From positions 1 to 62,281 of the forward strand of contig CAJUJU010000016.1 in assembly GCA_910586835.1 (NCBI GenBank): 62,281 nt of DNA, read 5' to 3'. A program made the position numbers and the translations under genes. Shown here in pieces: positions 25,538-34,313 of the stretch. The stretch is from an uncultured Acetatifactor sp. (GTDB lineage Bacteria; Bacillota; Clostridia; Lachnospirales; Lachnospiraceae). The notes under the pieces are model-generated. The model did not search any database and had not been told where the DNA came from. It saw nothing but the letters and a program-made list of their open reading frames with translations. Each line of letters starts with the position of its first letter. Position 1 is the first letter of the stretch.

Positions 25538-25753
25538 ATGAATAACGGTACAGTAAAATGGTTCAACGCACAGAAGGGTTATGGTTTCATCACCAACGAT
25601 GCAACCGGCGAGGAGGTATTCGTACATTTCTCCGCTATCAACGCTGAGGGCTTCAAGTCTCTCGAGGAAGGCCAGAAGGTTACCTTCGACACCGAGTGTG
25701 ATCCTCAGAACAGCAGCAAGATCCGTGCTACCAACGTTTCTGTTGTTGCTTAA
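25538..25753 (+). CDS. Cold-shock protein (CspA family)
   Basis: 71 residues, a complete single cold-shock domain. Both RNA-binding motifs are present: RNP1 as KGYGFITN (about 13-20) and RNP2 as VFVHFSAI (about 27-34). Such proteins melt RNA secondary structure and act as transcription antiterminators and translation helpers. The gene has a strong ribosome site (AAGGAGGT) and highly biased codons, fitting abundant expression. It is monocistronic, with the leader hairpin at 25,428-25,489 and terminator at 25,782-25,812. Confidence 0.95.
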   Translation: MNNGTVKWFNAQKGYGFITNDATGEEVFVHFSAINAEGFKSLEEGQKVTFDTECDPQNSSKIRATNVSVVA

Positions 25754-25781
25754 TTGAATCATGAACGCGGATTTTCCGCCA

Positions 25782-25812
25782 AAAAGGCGTGACCCCATGG
25801 GCCACGCCTTTT
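25782..25812. terminator. Bidirectional terminator between csp and the iol/glycan operon
   Basis: AAAAGGCGTG (25782-25791) pairs with CACGCCTTTT (25803-25812). A-rich and T-rich flanks on each side allow it to serve the convergent csp gene (plus) and the last gene of the long minus-strand operon, which ends at 25842. Confidence 0.85.
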
Positions 25813-25841
25813 CTGTTGTCCTACGCCCTGCGGCGCACGTT

Positions 25842-27596
25842 TTATGCCTTGTCTTTTATCAGCACATGATAATCCGTGTAATTCTTTCCGTCCTCCCCGC
25901 CCACAAGGCTCTCCCGGGAGGCGGTAAAGCCAAGCCGCTCCGCTGCCTTCCTCCGCTCCTTTGCAAAGGCCGGAATCTTGGTGGCAACCATCCCGCATTC
26001 AAACAGTGCAAAGGCAGGCAAAACGATCAGCTCCAGGATGCTGCAGATGGGTTCCTCCTTTTCGTAATCGCTCCGCAAGTCCAGCCGCAGCAGTCCGCAA
26101 TCGTCAAAATAGTCCGCAGCCCTACGGCGGAACAGCTCAATGGTTCCCACGGCACAGGCCGCCTTTTTATCAATCACCGCCCAGCGCACAAAGTATTTGT
26201 CCCGGTATGACCTCAGCCAGAAATCAACCGCCTCCTGCATCCGTTCCAATGTGGTATAATGAAAGTCATCTCCGTTACAGTTATCGCTGTTGAAATACGG
26301 CACTGCCTTTTCGTCGGAATACACCGTCAGCAGATCAGGGGCATCGGATGCCTCCACAAGCCTCAGCAGATAATTTTCGTCCTCATAGACAGGACATATT
26401 TCGTATGGATTTCCCATAAAGATCAGCGATTTATAGATCGCGGTAATATCCTCTGCGGAAAGCTCCTTTTTCGTATTGCCGGGGGAACCGGAAGCCAGGG
26501 CATCCTCCGTCATTTTCGGAATTTTCTCCAGGAAGGCATTCCGGTCTATCCCATACTCCACCGGCATGGGAATATGGCAGGCGCTGCACAGCTCTTTGCA
26601 GGCACGAATAAACTTTTCCGCCGCCTCCTGATCCCCGTCCGCCTCATCTGCCGCCTTGATGGCTCTTCCCAGATCGGCAAACCGGTTCGCCGCCTCCCGG
26701 TACACATATTCAAAGCAGGCGGGCAGCAGCATGGCGTTGCTGACTCCGTGGGGCACATGAAACAGCGCGCCGATGGGACGGCTCATGCCGTGGATTACCG
26801 TGACGGAGGCGTTGTTGAAGGCAATCCCCGCCTCCAGCGCCGCCAGACTCATCTGCATTCTCGCCTCCACAATCTCACGGCTGTCCTTCTCCTCCGTCTT
26901 GCCGGCCGCGGCATAGCAGACGGGCAGATACCGGAAAATCCTCTTCACGGCGCTGACCGCCAGCGTGTCTGTCATAGGCTGGGCCTTTCTGGAGGTGTAA
27001 GCCTCCGCCGCATGGCAGAGGGCATCCAGCCCGGTGGCCGCCGTGATGGCAGGCGGTGCGGTCATGGTAAACCTGGGATCATCCACCGCAATATCCGGCA
27101 TCAGTGTCCTGCCCTTCAGCAACATCTTGATGTCCGCCTCCGTATTTGTAATAATGGTAAACTGCGTAGCCTCCGAACCCGTTCCGCTGGTGGTGGGAAT
27201 GGCCGCCATGGGCGGCAGAGTTCCGGTGATCTCCTTCCCGTACCAGTCATTGATGGAGCCGCCTTTTACCGCCACCACGCCGATGGCCTTCATGGTGTCA
27301 ATGGGAGAGCCGCCCCCCACGGCGATCAGGAAATCGCACCCTTCACTCTCCCACACCGTTCTTCCGGCCTCCACCATCTTGTCCGTGGGTTCTCCCGTCA
27401 CACCGTCAAAAACCGCATAACCCACACCTGCCTTTTCCAGCAGCTCCGTGACGCACTTTACATTCTGCAGCTTTACCATCACCGGATCCGTGACAATCAG
27501 GGCCTTACTGCCACAGCCCGAAATTACCGAAGCCGCCTGCTCCAACGCCCCTTCGCCGTAAAAGACCTGTTTGGGCATGATAAACTGATAAGACAT
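25842..27596 (-). CDS. Iron-containing alcohol dehydrogenase fused to a GNAT domain
   Basis: 584 residues. Residues 1-395 are a full group III iron alcohol dehydrogenase: GGGSPIDTMKAIG (NAD binding), PTTSGTGSEAT, and metal ligands in TGLDALCHAAEAY and VIHGMSRPIGALFHVPHG. Residues about 405-584 (ENYLLRLVEASDAPDLLTVY... RWAVIDKKAACAVGTIELF) look like a GNAT N-acetyltransferase. The usual ADH ends near 385 residues, so this is a fusion. It is the last gene of the iol/glycan operon (46 bp after iolG). A possible role is reduction of malonic semialdehyde or another aldehyde from inositol, which is inference. The function of the GNAT part is unknown. Start ATG 27596 follows GGGAGG. Confidence 0.85.
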   Translation of the reverse strand: MSYQFIMPKQVFYGEGALEQAASVISGCGSKALIVTDPVMVKLQNVKCVTELLEKAGVGYAVFDGVTGEPTDKMVEAGRTVWESEGCDFLIAVGGGSPIDTMKAIGVVAVKGGSINDWYGKEITGTLPPMAAIPTTSGTGSEATQFTIITNTEADIKMLLKGRTLMPDIAVDDPRFTMTAPPAITAATGLDALCHAAEAYTSRKAQPMTDTLAVSAVKRIFRYLPVCYAAAGKTEEKDSREIVEARMQMSLAALEAGIAFNNASVTVIHGMSRPIGALFHVPHGVSNAMLLPACFEYVYREAANRFADLGRAIKAADEADGDQEAAEKFIRACKELCSACHIPMPVEYGIDRNAFLEKIPKMTEDALASGSPGNTKKELSAEDITAIYKSLIFMGNPYEICPVYEDENYLLRLVEASDAPDLLTVYSDEKAVPYFNSDNCNGDDFHYTTLERMQEAVDFWLRSYRDKYFVRWAVIDKKAACAVGTIELFRRRAADYFDDCGLLRLDLRSDYEKEEPICSILELIVLPAFALFECGMVATKIPAFAKERRKAAERLGFTASRESLVGGEDGKNYTDYHVLIKDKA

Positions 27597-27642
27597 ATCG
27601 CTCTTCCTCCCATCCTTCCAACAGATTGTGAAACGCTCTTAC

Positions 27643-28656
27643 TCACGCGATTTCAGAAGGCTTCACCGGCCTGTGCTCTTCCACGGACTTCTTTGCCGCC
27701 AGGCCGATCTTTACGGACTGCATTCCCGCATGGATTCCCACCGGCACCTCCGTGCCCTTTTCACAGGCATCCACAAACTGTCTCATCTCCTCCGCAAAGG
27801 ACTCCATATATCTCTCCAGGAAGAAAAACAGAGGCTTTTCGCCTGTCACGCCCTCCGCATTGGAAAGAACTACCGTGGAAAGGGTGTCGTTTGCGGTGGC
27901 CGCCATACCCTTGGAGCCAAACAGCTCCGCCCTCTGGTCATAGCCGTATGCCGCCCGCCTGGAATTGTCTATGACGGCAAGAGCGCCGTTGGTCATCTTC
28001 ATGGTGATGATGGCGGTATCCACATCCCCCTGCTCTCCGATGGCCGGATCCACCAGCACCGCGGACTGCACATAGATTTCCTCCACGTCGCTGTTGGTCA
28101 GGAAACATGCCATATCAAAGTCATGGATGGTCATATCCAGGAACATGCCGCCGGAAACCTTTATATACGCGGGATTGGGCGGTTCCGGATCCCTGGAAGT
28201 GATCTTCAGCACATGCGCCTCGCCGATCTTCCCCTCGTCATAGGCTTTTCTCACAGCCGCAAAATTATGGTCAAAGCGGCGGTTAAAGCCCACCTGGAAC
28301 CTGCATTCGGGATGAGCGGCAAGAGTCTCCTCCACCGCCCGGATTCGATCCAATGCATGATCCACCGGCTTCTCACAGAACACATGCTTTCCGGCCTCGA
28401 TGGCCTCGATGGAAATTGCCGCGTGGGTGTCCGTGGAGGAACACACCAGCACTGCATGGATATCCGGGTCTGCAAGCAGCTCCCTGTAATCCGTGCAAAC
28501 CTTCTGAACCCCCAGTCCTCTGGCAAAGTCCTCTGTCTCCGCATTCATAAAAGGATCGGCAATGGCCCTTACACAGGCATTTTTCACATGATAGGTGATG
28601 GACTGCAAATGTACCTTTCCGATACGTCCCGCACCGATGATTCCGATATTAATCAT
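27643..28656 (-). CDS. iolG: Inositol 2-dehydrogenase (IolG)
   Basis: 337 residues of the Gfo/Idh/MocA family. The N-terminal Rossmann motif is IGIIGAGRIGKVH, followed by FCEKPVDH with the catalytic-site Lys. GGMFLDMTIHDFDMACFL carries the conserved Asp and His of inositol dehydrogenases. It oxidises myo-inositol to 2-keto-myo-inositol with NAD in the cytoplasm, the first step of the pathway whose other steps are encoded immediately upstream. ATG 28656 follows GGAGG; four more residues are possible with an earlier ATG. Confidence 0.87.
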   Translation of the reverse strand: MINIGIIGAGRIGKVHLQSITYHVKNACVRAIADPFMNAETEDFARGLGVQKVCTDYRELLADPDIHAVLVCSSTDTHAAISIEAIEAGKHVFCEKPVDHALDRIRAVEETLAAHPECRFQVGFNRRFDHNFAAVRKAYDEGKIGEAHVLKITSRDPEPPNPAYIKVSGGMFLDMTIHDFDMACFLTNSDVEEIYVQSAVLVDPAIGEQGDVDTAIITMKMTNGALAVIDNSRRAAYGYDQRAELFGSKGMAATANDTLSTVVLSNAEGVTGEKPLFFFLERYMESFAEEMRQFVDACEKGTEVPVGIHAGMQSVKIGLAAKKSVEEHRPVKPSEIA

Positions 28657-28697
28657 TTCATCCTCCATTCCGCCGCCCCCGGGCGGCTCAAAATCAG

Positions 28698-29591
28698 TTA
28701 CAGCCCCGCCTTCTTCGCAATATATTTTCTGGCCTTTATGGCGTACTCCAGCGGGTTTGCCACCGCGGGATCCTGCTCCGCCTCCACCAGAACATACCCC
28801 TCATAGCCCGTATCTGCAAGAATGTCAAAGACAGGGCCAAAATCCAGGCTGCCGTCCCCGGGCACCGTGAAGGTTCCCAGACGCACTCCCTGCAGAAAAC
28901 TTAGGTTTTCTGCTTTTACCTTCTCCACCACCTCCGGGCGGATGTCCTTTAAATGTACATGTCTGGTTCTGTCCGCATACTTTCGCAGCACCGCCAGATA
29001 GTCCTCCCCGCAGTAAGCCAGATGGCCGCTGTCAAACAGAAGCCCCACCAGCTCAGGATCCGTGTTTTCCATCATCCTGTGGATCTCCGCCGCCGTCTGC
29101 ACCACGGTTCCCATATGATGGTGGAAGGTCAGGGCAATCCCATAGTCCGCCGCCACTTTCCCCAGCTTGTTCAAGCCGGTGCACAGAAGTTCCCACTCCC
29201 TGTCATCCATCACATATTTGTCCCGAAAAATGGACTTATCCGTCCCCTGAATGGAATGACCCTGCTCAGAGACTCCCACCACCTTTGCTCCCATCTCTTT
29301 CAAAAAGGTGATATGCTCGATAAAGCCCTTCTCCGTCTCCTGATAGGGCGCCGTGGTGAGAAAGGTAGAATACCAGGCATTGCAGATCTGCATGCCGCGC
29401 AGCTCCAGCGCCTTCTTCAGCACAGTCGTATCCCTGGGATATTTATTCCCCACCTCACAGCCTGTAAAACCCGCCAGCGCCATCTCCGACACACACTGCT
29501 CAAAGGTGTTTTCCGCGCCGAGATCCGGCATATCATCGTTGGTCCACGCGATGGGCGCTATACCCAAACGCACCTTTTCCCTGTTCAACAT
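28698..29591 (-). CDS. iolE: 2-keto-myo-inositol dehydratase (IolE)
   Basis: 297 residues of the xylose-isomerase-like TIM-barrel family. RLGIAPIAWTNDDMPDLG is the typical opening of IolE, and LTFHHHMGTVVQTAAEI and LLFDSGHLAYCGED contain metal ligands. It dehydrates 2-keto-myo-inositol to the trihydroxycyclohexanedione. The ATG at 29591 shares its A with the TGA of iolD (TGATG), so translation is coupled. An alternative TTG lies one codon earlier. Confidence 0.9.
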   Translation of the reverse strand: MLNREKVRLGIAPIAWTNDDMPDLGAENTFEQCVSEMALAGFTGCEVGNKYPRDTTVLKKALELRGMQICNAWYSTFLTTAPYQETEKGFIEHITFLKEMGAKVVGVSEQGHSIQGTDKSIFRDKYVMDDREWELLCTGLNKLGKVAADYGIALTFHHHMGTVVQTAAEIHRMMENTDPELVGLLFDSGHLAYCGEDYLAVLRKYADRTRHVHLKDIRPEVVEKVKAENLSFLQGVRLGTFTVPGDGSLDFGPVFDILADTGYEGYVLVEAEQDPAVANPLEYAIKARKYIAKKAGL

Positions 29592-31510
29592 CAATATTTC
29601 CTCGCCTTCTCCAGATTTTTCTTTTTATTTTCAGATGCCTGGCAAACCTTTTCGTTTTCGGAGGTTCCCGCCACGCCCACATGCCACCAGGCTCCATAGC
29701 CGTCCGTCATGGTCTTGGGCAGCACTTTGATATCGATCAGCGTGGAACCCGCCTGCTTCAGGCTGTCCTCCAGCGCAGCGTCCAGCTCCTCCATGTTCCT
29801 CACCCGATAGGTCTTCACGCCATAACCTGCGGCACAGGCCGCAAAGTCGATGGGCATCAGATCTCCCAAAAGCTTCCCCTCTTCGTTGCGGAAGCGAAAC
29901 TCCGTAGCCAGGTTCCCGATGCCGTTTGACATCTCCAGATTGTTGATGCAGCCGAAGCCGCTGTTGTCAAAGAGCAGCACATTGATCTTTCTGTGCTCCT
30001 GGATGGAAGTCACCAGCTCCGAGTGCAACATCAGATAGCTTCCGTCGCCGCACATGGCATAGACCTCCCGGTCAGGCTCCGCCAGCTTGGAGCCGAAGGC
30101 CCCCGCGATCTCATAGCCCATGCAGGAATAACCATACTCCATGTTGTAGGAGTACCGGGTGTCCGAAGTCCACATCCGCTGCAGGTCCCCGGGCAGGGAA
30201 CCCGCCGCCCCCACACAGATAGCGTCCTCCGGAATCCGCTCTCTCACCCTGGCCACCACGGCTGTCTGTGTCAGTCCGCTTCCCGTCAGCTCATGGAATT
30301 CAGGAATGGTTCTGGGATCCCCCGCAGCGATCAGGGGCTTGAAGTCCTGGCCGTAGGAATAAGAAGCAAGAAAGGCCATCTCCCTCTTCCATCCCTCCCT
30401 GGCCTCTTTGATCTCCCCTTCATAGCCGGAACGATACCCCTCCCGACGCAGGATCTGACCCAGCTTCTCAATGGCAAGCCCGGCATCCGCCACCACCTTC
30501 ACCGCGCCCAGCTTGTATGCGTCAAAGCGGGAGGTATTTACGGTGACAATCTGCGCATCCTCCCGAAACAGCGACTTGGAACCGGTGGTAAAGTCGGAAA
30601 ACCGGGTGCCGATTCCCAGGATTACATCCGCTTCTTTGGCAATGCAGTTTCCCGCACTGTTTCCCGTGACTCCCACTCCTCCCAGATTGCAGGGATGAGA
30701 GGAAAGACATGCCGTCTTGCCGCTCTGGGTCTCCGCAAAGGGAATCTCAAACTCCTGACAGAACTGCTCCAGCGCCTCCCCGGCCTCGGAATAACGCACC
30801 CCGCCGCCGCAGATGACCAGCGGTTTTCTTGCCTTCAGCAAAAGCTCCGCCGCCTCCTCCAGTTCTTCCTGTGCAGGTACGATGCGCACAATCCGGTGAA
30901 CTCTCTTCCGGAAAAATTCCTCCGGGAAATCATAGCATTCTCCCTCCACGTCCTGGGGCAGTGAAATACATACCGCCCCTGTCTCCGCCGTGTCCGTCAG
31001 CACCCGCATGGCGTTTATCATGGCAGACATCAGCTGCTCCGGCCGGGCGATCCTGTCCCAATAACGACACACCGCCCGGTAAGCGTCATTGGTGGTGGTG
31101 GCTAAAGAATTAACCTGTTCAAACTGCTGCAGCACCGGATCCGGCTGCCTGGTGGAAAATGCGTCCGCCGGAAACAGCAGCAGCGGCACATGATTTACCG
31201 TGGCCGTGGCCGCCGCCGTTATCATGTTCGCCGCCCCCGGCCCGATGGAAGACGCACACGCGACGATCTTTCTTCTGTTGTTCTGCTTTGCAAAGGAAGC
31301 GGCAGCGTGCGCCATCCCCTGCTCGTTTTTTCCCTGATAGACCTTCAGTCCCCCGGGGCAGCTGTCCAACGCCTCCCCCAGACCGCAGACGATCCCATGT
31401 CCGAATATGGTAAAAATGCCTTCTACAAACTTGTTTTCCCGCCCGTCAAAGGACACATACTGGTTATCCAGAAACCGAACCAGCGCCTGCGCCGTCGTCA
31501 TATACGCCAT
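29591..31510 (-). CDS. iolD: 3D-(3,5/4)-trihydroxycyclohexane-1,2-dione hydrolase (IolD)
   Basis: 639 residues, normal for IolD, a thiamine diphosphate enzyme that opens the inositol-derived ring to 5-deoxyglucuronate. The N-terminal TPP domain has KNEQGMAHAAASFAK with the activating Glu. The C-terminal TPP-binding motif starts at MCGDGSYLMLHSE and continues to DNSGFGCINNLEMSNG. ATG 31510 is chosen because GGGTGGG lies just upstream and the length then fits the family. It is 26 bp after iolB. Confidence 0.92.
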   Translation of the reverse strand: MAYMTTAQALVRFLDNQYVSFDGRENKFVEGIFTIFGHGIVCGLGEALDSCPGGLKVYQGKNEQGMAHAAASFAKQNNRRKIVACASSIGPGAANMITAAATATVNHVPLLLFPADAFSTRQPDPVLQQFEQVNSLATTTNDAYRAVCRYWDRIARPEQLMSAMINAMRVLTDTAETGAVCISLPQDVEGECYDFPEEFFRKRVHRIVRIVPAQEELEEAAELLLKARKPLVICGGGVRYSEAGEALEQFCQEFEIPFAETQSGKTACLSSHPCNLGGVGVTGNSAGNCIAKEADVILGIGTRFSDFTTGSKSLFREDAQIVTVNTSRFDAYKLGAVKVVADAGLAIEKLGQILRREGYRSGYEGEIKEAREGWKREMAFLASYSYGQDFKPLIAAGDPRTIPEFHELTGSGLTQTAVVARVRERIPEDAICVGAAGSLPGDLQRMWTSDTRYSYNMEYGYSCMGYEIAGAFGSKLAEPDREVYAMCGDGSYLMLHSELVTSIQEHRKINVLLFDNSGFGCINNLEMSNGIGNLATEFRFRNEEGKLLGDLMPIDFAACAAGYGVKTYRVRNMEELDAALEDSLKQAGSTLIDIKVLPKTMTDGYGAWWHVGVAGTSENEKVCQASENKKKNLEKARKY

Positions 31511-31536
31511 ATCTGACCCACCCTTCTTTTTTCTCT

Positions 31537-32298
31537 TCACCCTAACCAATCATGCTCCGGCGCCACAATGCGCGTCTTGCGCCAGGGATCGCCCTCCAGG
31601 TGCCGGATCAGCCATGCATAGTACATCCGATACCCAGGAGCCGCCACCTGCTGATGAGCGTGCATGGGCGTGATCGCAAGACATCCCTGGTCACCCACCC
31701 GGAAGCACTCCTCCCCGTCAAAGCCCACCCCAAAGCCCTGGGGCTTATCAAACTCATAATAGTACAGCTCCGGCTGTGGATGGTAGTGAGGCGGATAGCT
31801 GGACCAGCAGCCCGGCTTGTGGAACACCTCCCCCATCACCATATTGGAATAGGGCGCGGTCTCATAGTCAAACACAGTCAGCACCTGCCTGTGGGCAGTA
31901 CCGTCCCACTGCTCCTTGCCGAACTCCTCCAGAGTGCACATCTCGGGCGTATAAAACACCGTGTCAAACCCGTCCGGATTCGTAGTCTGCTGGATCAGCA
32001 GCCTGCTGTCTTCCTCCGCCGTGACAATCATCTCTTTCCTGCGGCAGCAATGCAGACAGTAGGGTTTATCCAGAAAGACACTGCGTCTTGCGCCGCTTTC
32101 TCTCCGTCCCTCAAAGGCAAAGACAACCTTTCCCGCAAGCAGCAGAATCGCCGTCTCCCTCTCCTGCTCCAACAGCCTCACCTTCTGTCCCGCCGCCAGC
32201 TTCTGCACGCGCACGTCCATCAGCATGTGACTGTTCTTTCCCTTCTCCTCACAGAGAATTTTCTCTCCTTTCGCATTGAACTCCGGATTTTCGTACAT
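31537..32298 (-). CDS. iolB: 5-deoxy-glucuronate isomerase (IolB)
   Basis: 253 residues of the bicupin isomerase IolB. The metal site is visible as WSSYPPHYHPQPELYYYEF and later TPMHAHQQVAAPG. It converts 5-deoxy-D-glucuronate to 2-deoxy-5-keto-D-gluconate. ATG 32298 follows AAGGAGGT; the open frame upstream for 49 more residues overlaps the gap after iolC and is not family-like. Confidence 0.9.
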   Translation of the reverse strand: MYENPEFNAKGEKILCEEKGKNSHMLMDVRVQKLAAGQKVRLLEQERETAILLLAGKVVFAFEGRRESGARRSVFLDKPYCLHCCRRKEMIVTAEEDSRLLIQQTTNPDGFDTVFYTPEMCTLEEFGKEQWDGTAHRQVLTVFDYETAPYSNMVMGEVFHKPGCWSSYPPHYHPQPELYYYEFDKPQGFGVGFDGEECFRVGDQGCLAITPMHAHQQVAAPGYRMYYAWLIRHLEGDPWRKTRIVAPEHDWLG

Positions 32299-32377
32299 AA
32301 GAATACCTCCTTCCCGCCCTTTGCGGGTATTCCTGAAACCTGTTCTTTTTCTTTGCCTTTCCACAGAATGAGGATGT

Positions 32378-33394
32378 TTACTGCAGCACCACCATTTCCC
32401 CATACTTTTCCTTCTCTTCCCGGATAAACTGCTCCACCTGTGCAAGAGTGGGCATGGCCGCGGAACAGCTGTGTGCGGAAATCAGCATGGAGGCCGAGGC
32501 GGATCCATACTCCAATGCCTCCGGCACGCTGCATCCGTCGATCAGCGCCCGGATAAAGGAGGACGCATAGCCGTCTCCCCCGCCGAACCCCTTCAGGGCG
32601 TTGGTGGGAAAAGGTTTCACCGCATAGTGATTGCCGTCGCAGGTATAGGCCGTGGAACCTTCCTTTCCATGCTTGATTACCACAATCTTACAGCCGCAGT
32701 CCTGCCAGCGCCTGGCGCTTTCTTTGTCATTCTCGCAGACACCAAGAATATGCTCCGTCAGGTCAAACTCCTCCCTGGAGCCCAAAATCAAATCGCTCTG
32801 TGCTGCCACCAGGGAATAATAGACGGAAATCTCATCTCTGTTTTTCCAGGTGTAAGCCCGGTAATCAATGTCAAAGATCACTGCCACACCGTTCTTCTTT
32901 GCCAGCATCAGCGCCTTCAGCGCAGCCTCCCTGGAAGGGCTGGCCGCAAGAGCGGTTCCGGAGATCAACAGCGCCTTTGCCTTTCTGATATATTCCTCGT
33001 CCACGTTCTCCGGCTCCAGCATCAGATCCGCCACCCCGTCCCGATACATTAAAATCCGGCTCTCCGAGGGGCTGATAATCTCCGTGAAGGTCAGGCCCAG
33101 ATTTTCCCCGTTTCTGCACCGGGTAATGTGGCTGGTATCAATGCCCTCCTTCCGGAAATAGTGGGTCACATAATCCCCGAACTGGTCGTCGGACACCCGG
33201 GCGATAAACCCGACCTTCTTGCCCAGCCGGGCCATGCCCACCGCAATGTTGGCGGGTGATCCCCCCAGATACTTGTTGAAATTGCTGCTCTCCTCCAACG
33301 GTCGGTTCAAATCCACCGGGTTAAAGTCGATTGCCACCCTGCCCAGCAGAATCAGGTCGTATTCTCTGGACTGGTCAAATGATATGTACTGCAT
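32378..33394 (-). CDS. iolC: 5-dehydro-2-deoxygluconokinase (IolC)
   Basis: 338 residues of the PfkB/ribokinase family. The N-terminal substrate motif reads NFNKYLGGSPANIAVGMARLG. The C-terminal signature FGGGDGYASSFIRAL carries the catalytic Asp. It phosphorylates 2-deoxy-5-keto-D-gluconate. DFNPVDLNRPLEE near the start is typical for IolC. ATG 33394 is preferred (AAGGGGG seven bases upstream). No iolJ aldolase follows, so the next step must be encoded elsewhere or differ. Confidence 0.88.
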   Translation of the reverse strand: MQYISFDQSREYDLILLGRVAIDFNPVDLNRPLEESSNFNKYLGGSPANIAVGMARLGKKVGFIARVSDDQFGDYVTHYFRKEGIDTSHITRCRNGENLGLTFTEIISPSESRILMYRDGVADLMLEPENVDEEYIRKAKALLISGTALAASPSREAALKALMLAKKNGVAVIFDIDYRAYTWKNRDEISVYYSLVAAQSDLILGSREEFDLTEHILGVCENDKESARRWQDCGCKIVVIKHGKEGSTAYTCDGNHYAVKPFPTNALKGFGGGDGYASSFIRALIDGCSVPEALEYGSASASMLISAHSCSAAMPTLAQVEQFIREEKEKYGEMVVLQ

Positions 33395-33419
33395 TCCCAT
33401 ACCCCCTTGCACATTTTTA

Positions 33420-34229
33420 TCAATTGCCGAAAGTAATTTTCCTTCCAACAGAGCCCTCCATGGCGATCCGTCTGCTCCAATCCCCAAGCCTCTCCACGAT
33501 CAGCCCGTCCAGCTCCCCATAAGGCATGAGAAGCTCCTCCGCACTGCGCCCGTCGGGACTCTTTGCCGTAAATTCCCAGGTGGGAGCAAAGGCATACCTG
33601 CCGCGGATGTATTCCTCCACCCTGCGGTCAAACCCGGCGTCCGTAAAAAGCCTGCCCCAGAACATATCGCTGATGAGAAATCCATCCCGGCCCGCGTTTT
33701 GGCCGCAGGCCGTGTCCCTGTCGATCACCAGCCTGAAATACTCCGGCGCAGGCAAAAGCGCATGTTTTCCCGGCTGCACATACAGCACAGGATGACTGCC
33801 TTCAAATTCCGTCACGCCCTCAATCCGGCTGTTCAAAAATTTTCCGTGAAAACTGCTCTCCACCCCTGCAATCACCCCGTCTTTATCAAGATACACAAAG
33901 GCATGCTCCAGATCGTAGAGATGCTGAATATCAAAATCATAATAGAAGGCATACTCGATGACGCATCCTCCCGTGGGTGCCTCCAGAACCCGGCTGCAGG
34001 ATGGGCTTTTCCCACTGGCTCCCCCGGCCTCCCCGCGGGAATCCCGAAACAGGGTATAGCCGATTCCCTGCAGTGCAAAGGGCTCCGCCCGGTCATAGCG
34101 CAGGTGGGGCACAAAGGCTCTCGCCAGTTCTTCGTCGCCGGCCTGCCTGCACTCCTTCTTCTGCGCCTCACATTCCCACTGTCTGCTCTCTCTCGTTTCG
34201 TTTGCCTCCGTCTCTGCCCCTTTCTCCAT
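33420..34229 (-). CDS. Conserved hypothetical protein (Vps62-like beta-rich pattern)
   Basis: 269 residues. I do not recognise the protein with certainty. The first 40 residues are a low-complexity charged tail; the remainder is a single domain with VIEYAFYYDFDIQHLYDLEHAFVYLD, GSHPVLYVQPGKHAL, and SDMFWGRLF. The YYDFDIQHLYDLEH stretch recalls the Vps62-type family, but this is a weak impression. It lies in the operon between the large unknown 34,314-35,984 and iolC (25 bp gap), so it is probably needed with glycan or inositol use. No signal peptide is visible. ATG 34229 follows GGGAGG at short spacing. Confidence 0.6.
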   Translation of the reverse strand: MEKGAETEANETRESRQWECEAQKKECRQAGDEELARAFVPHLRYDRAEPFALQGIGYTLFRDSRGEAGGASGKSPSCSRVLEAPTGGCVIEYAFYYDFDIQHLYDLEHAFVYLDKDGVIAGVESSFHGKFLNSRIEGVTEFEGSHPVLYVQPGKHALLPAPEYFRLVIDRDTACGQNAGRDGFLISDMFWGRLFTDAGFDRRVEEYIRGRYAFAPTWEFTAKSPDGRSAEELLMPYGELDGLIVERLGDWSRRIAMEGSVGRKITFGN

Positions 34230-34313
34230 TTCTCCTCCCGCCTTCTGTTGCCGCCGCACATATTCCCGGAATTATCTTACCCTCAGTACCCCATGTTCCG
34301 CAAAATAAATCCC

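Noticed and set aside
26259..27974. 571-codon open frame on the plus strand opposite the iron-ADH gene
   Set aside because: It has no family features, crosses the gap between two clear minus-strand genes and reflects codon bias of the true genes.
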